Positions 21,362 through 23,135 of a DNA stretch of 23,135 nucleotides are shown here, piece after piece (the stretch's first letter is position 1; each line of letters opens with the position of its first letter). The translations under genes and the position numbers were made by a program. A model generated the notes under the pieces. It saw nothing but the letters and a program-made list of their open reading frames with translations. It did not search any database and was not told the origin of the DNA. Source of the DNA: an uncultured Actinomyces sp. (GTDB taxonomy: Bacteria; Actinomycetota; Actinomycetes; Actinomycetales; Actinomycetaceae); contig CALISI010000036.1 of the NCBI GenBank assembly GCA_938041695.1, positions 1 through 23,135 on the forward strand, written 5' to 3'.

Positions 21362-22725
21362 GCGTTCTCCCCCTCGTACTCCCACAGGTTCGGGACACGT
21401 TCTTGCTTTTCGACGAGCCAGTTCTTATCGGTGAGCATACGCGAGAGTGCCAGTCCCATGCCGATGGCAACGATCGTGAACATGACCGTAAAGAGCGAAG
21501 CGAGTGCTTCGTCGACCTGCTGATTATTCAGGTACGTGAGAGCCCGGTAGAGCGGCACACCGGGGATCATGATGACGACTGCGGGAACTGACAGGGTCAC
21601 GCGCGAGAAGCGCGTCCTGCGGGCCACGAAGACGGCGAGGAGACCAGCAGCGAGCGCGGCAAGGCCGACGGCCGCGGGAGCCGGAACATCCAGCTCCAGG
21701 TGCAGGGCGATACGGCCCGTGTTGATGACCGCACCGATAGTGGCCGCGGTCGCGCATACGCGGTGTGGTGAGTTAAAGAGCATCGCGAAACCGTAAGCCG
21801 CGACGAAGCTCGTGAGGAAGCGCAGTATGTAGTGCAGCCATGGAACGAGCGAGACACCGTACTCGGGCGTTACAGACCACCCGAAGATAGCGGAGATCGC
21901 CCATACAGCCACACCCGCCGACGCGACGAGCATCGCGACGTAGACGAGGCGCCCGAGGCCTCCTTGGAAGTCCTGTCGAACCAGGTCGATCAGGCCTGTC
22001 ACGAGCGGGAAGCCGGGGACCAGGAACAGCAGTGCGGAAATAAAGCCCGCCTGGTGCGTCGACTCAATGCCGAGGAAATGCTGTGCCGGGGCAACCAGAA
22101 GGATGTAGATCATGGCGGCGAGCGCGCCGCACGCCATCCACACACCGAAGTGGTTCATGTGTCGCACGAGCATCTGGCGACGCAGCGCCTGACCAAAGAA
22201 CGAGGCCACGGCGACGGCCGAGCATTCGACCCATCCCCCACCGTTCAGGAAAGCGAACGCCGCACACGCGAGGCCCGAGGCGAGCGCATTCGAGAACCAG
22301 TCGTAGAGGCCGGGGACCTTCGCGATCTTATCGAGCTCATCGGAGACATCCTCGACGCGCACGGACTTACCGTTGAGCGAGGCGACGTAGTTGTTAATGC
22401 GGTCTATCTTGTCTGCGTTAACACCCATGAGGCGCTGTTCAGCGAGCTCGGTGCGGAAGGTACCGTTCGCGTAAGCGGTGGCGATGATCTCTGTGTACGT
22501 CACCTGGGCGCGATGCTCGGAAATCCCCACCGCTCGCGCGACGTCCGCCATGGACTTCTTGACGCGGTAGGCACTCGCTCCAAAGGACAGCAGCATCTGC
22601 CCGAGTCGGAGCACAACCTGGGACTGGTGGGCGAGGCGATCATGGGCCGCCATACGTTGCGCGAGGACTGCGTCCTTTCCACCGTGTCGGTGGGGCGAGT
22701 CTGGCTGGTGTGCAGAAGTGACCAT
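21358..22725 (-). CDS. thrE: Threonine/serine exporter, ThrE family
   Basis: A 455-residue inner-membrane protein with both halves of the ThrE family fused, as in Corynebacterium ThrE. The N-terminal soluble part (about 35-150) holds LRLGQMLLSFGASAYRVKKSM. The first membrane domain (ThrE/DUF1212) includes FGQALRRQML and LFLVPGFPLVTGLIDLVRQDF. The second domain (ThrE_2/DUF3815) includes FNSPHRVCATAATIGAVINTGR and VVIMIPGVPLYRALTYLN. About ten membrane segments are expected. It exports threonine and serine by proton motive force in the best-studied member; substrates here are inferred. The ATG at 22725 has no visible ribosome site, and neither does the internal Met at 22653, so the start is the least certain part. 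A small protein is coupled to its end. Confidence 0.88.
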   Translation of the reverse strand: MVTSAHQPDSPHRHGGKDAVLAQRMAAHDRLAHQSQVVLRLGQMLLSFGASAYRVKKSMADVARAVGISEHRAQVTYTEIIATAYANGTFRTELAEQRLMGVNADKIDRINNYVASLNGKSVRVEDVSDELDKIAKVPGLYDWFSNALASGLACAAFAFLNGGGWVECSAVAVASFFGQALRRQMLVRHMNHFGVWMACGALAAMIYILLVAPAQHFLGIESTHQAGFISALLFLVPGFPLVTGLIDLVRQDFQGGLGRLVYVAMLVASAGVAVWAISAIFGWSVTPEYGVSLVPWLHYILRFLTSFVAAYGFAMLFNSPHRVCATAATIGAVINTGRIALHLELDVPAPAAVGLAALAAGLLAVFVARRTRFSRVTLSVPAVVIMIPGVPLYRALTYLNNQQVDEALASLFTVMFTIVAIGMGLALSRMLTDKNWLVEKQERVPNLWEYEGENA

Positions 22726-23041
22726 GAGAATAGCATCGCACGACTAACGCCGTTATGAGGGCGACGTTGGTCCGTGACGTGTGTTTTTTCATCAGGTGGA
22801 CACAGGCGCACTCGAGAATCCCTCACAGACGAGGCCGGGGCACAGCCATGCGCGCCGGTACACTACCTGGATTCGAACGTGAAATACCGAGTCGCGGCGC
22901 ATAGGCGCACCTCCCGCCCGGGAGGAAACCGCTGGGGGCGTTGGCCGTGTGTTGCCGCTGATGGTGGTTGCCGCCCGGCGATCATTCCTGTGTTGCCGTA
23001 GGGGGTTTGCCGCACTCTATCGTACCGAGAGGCATATACGA
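22726..23041. other. Intergenic region before the exporter, nothing recognised
   Basis: About 315 bp between the ThrE-type gene and the rRNA terminator. The sequence contains GTTCGAATCC on the minus strand, resembling a tRNA T-loop, but no matching arms. A motif GACGAGGCCGGGGC at 22827 recurs at 10621 and partly at 15586, inside terminator stems, but has no clear partner here. No gene can be supported. Confidence 0.45.
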
Positions 23042-23079
23042 CGAAGCGGCCAGAAACCCTGGGGTTTCTGGCCGCTTCG
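23042..23079 (-). terminator. Terminator of the rRNA operon
   Basis: A perfect 17-bp stem (23042-23058 with 23063-23079, arm CGAAGCGGCCAGAAACC, loop CTGG) directly behind the 5S rRNA gene. Confidence 0.9.
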
Positions 23080-23084
23080 AAGGT

Positions 23085-23135
23085 GTGTTGTGGCGGTGTC
23101 CTACTCTCCCACAACCTGGCGGTTGCAGTACCATT
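23085..23135 (-). rRNA. rrf: 5S ribosomal RNA, 3' part (cut by window edge)
   Basis: The minus strand reads AATGGTACTGCAACCGCCAG, then GTTGTGGGAGAGTAGGACAC and CGCC. This is the conserved 3' third of bacterial 5S rRNA (ATGGTACTGC...GGGAGAGTAGGACACCGCC). A strong terminator follows at once, so this is the end of an rRNA operon whose 16S and 23S genes lie beyond the right edge. The exact 3' end is uncertain by a few bases. Confidence 0.93.

Noticed and set aside
22860..22890. tRNA-like GTTCGAATCC motif on the minus strand
   Set aside because: No paired T-arm, acceptor or anticodon arm can be built around it.
22863..23114. 83-residue minus-strand frame overlapping the 5S rRNA end
   Set aside because: It runs from 5S rRNA through the rRNA terminator; not a protein gene.

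Overview
The window looks like chromosomal DNA of a high-GC actinobacterium. The best match is the Actinomycetaceae (Actinomyces/Schaalia, for example an S. odontolytica-like oral species). This rests on protein style and high GC, GTG starts, IF-2 with an Ala/Pro/Gly/Arg-rich N-terminus, an actinobacterial ilvBNC attenuator and a secreted multi-domain sialidase. It is an inference from family knowledge, not a database match.

Layout, left to right. (1) 1-2746, minus strand: nusA, ylxR/rnpM and the 5' part of infB, the core transcription/translation operon. (2) 2753-7850: a TPP-riboswitch-controlled thiamine/pyrimidine-precursor uptake operon, also on the minus strand. It holds a kinase-like protein, a ThiY lipoprotein, a fused permease-ATPase and a second, signal-less ThiY-like protein. 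The operon sits between rimP and nusA, which are normally adjacent. Its left edge is a broken second copy of the rimP 3' end, and a 44-bp stretch (43 matches) is repeated in the same orientation at both edges. (3) 7855-9400: full-length rimP with its own terminator, and a divergent lipoprotein gene. (4) 9490-12911, minus: leuB and a large secreted sialidase with six cell-wall/choline-binding-type repeats and a palindromic operator candidate. (5) 13073-15601: a decay zone with a broken glycosyltransferase gene and a dead IS3-family element. The IS has landed in the loop of what was the ilvC terminator; both stem arms are still visible on either side. (6) 15627-19101, minus: ilvB-ilvN-ilvC with a Leu/Ile/Val-rich leader peptide and an attenuator terminator. 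(7) 19267-20859, plus: an AspT/YidE-type membrane transporter. (8) 21206-22725, minus: a ThrE-type amino acid exporter followed by a coupled 51-residue membrane protein. (9) 23042-23135: the 3' end of a minus-strand 5S rRNA gene and the strong hairpin that ends the rRNA operon.

How it works together: branched-chain amino acid synthesis (ilvBNC, leuB) is controlled by attenuation. Thiamine precursor uptake is controlled by TPP. The sialidase suggests life on mucosal glycans. The most unusual feature is the split rimP/nusA operon, with the thiamine cassette flanked by the duplicated rimP end. The second is the IS inside a terminator hairpin. I found no CRISPR array, phage module, toxin-antitoxin pair or defence system.
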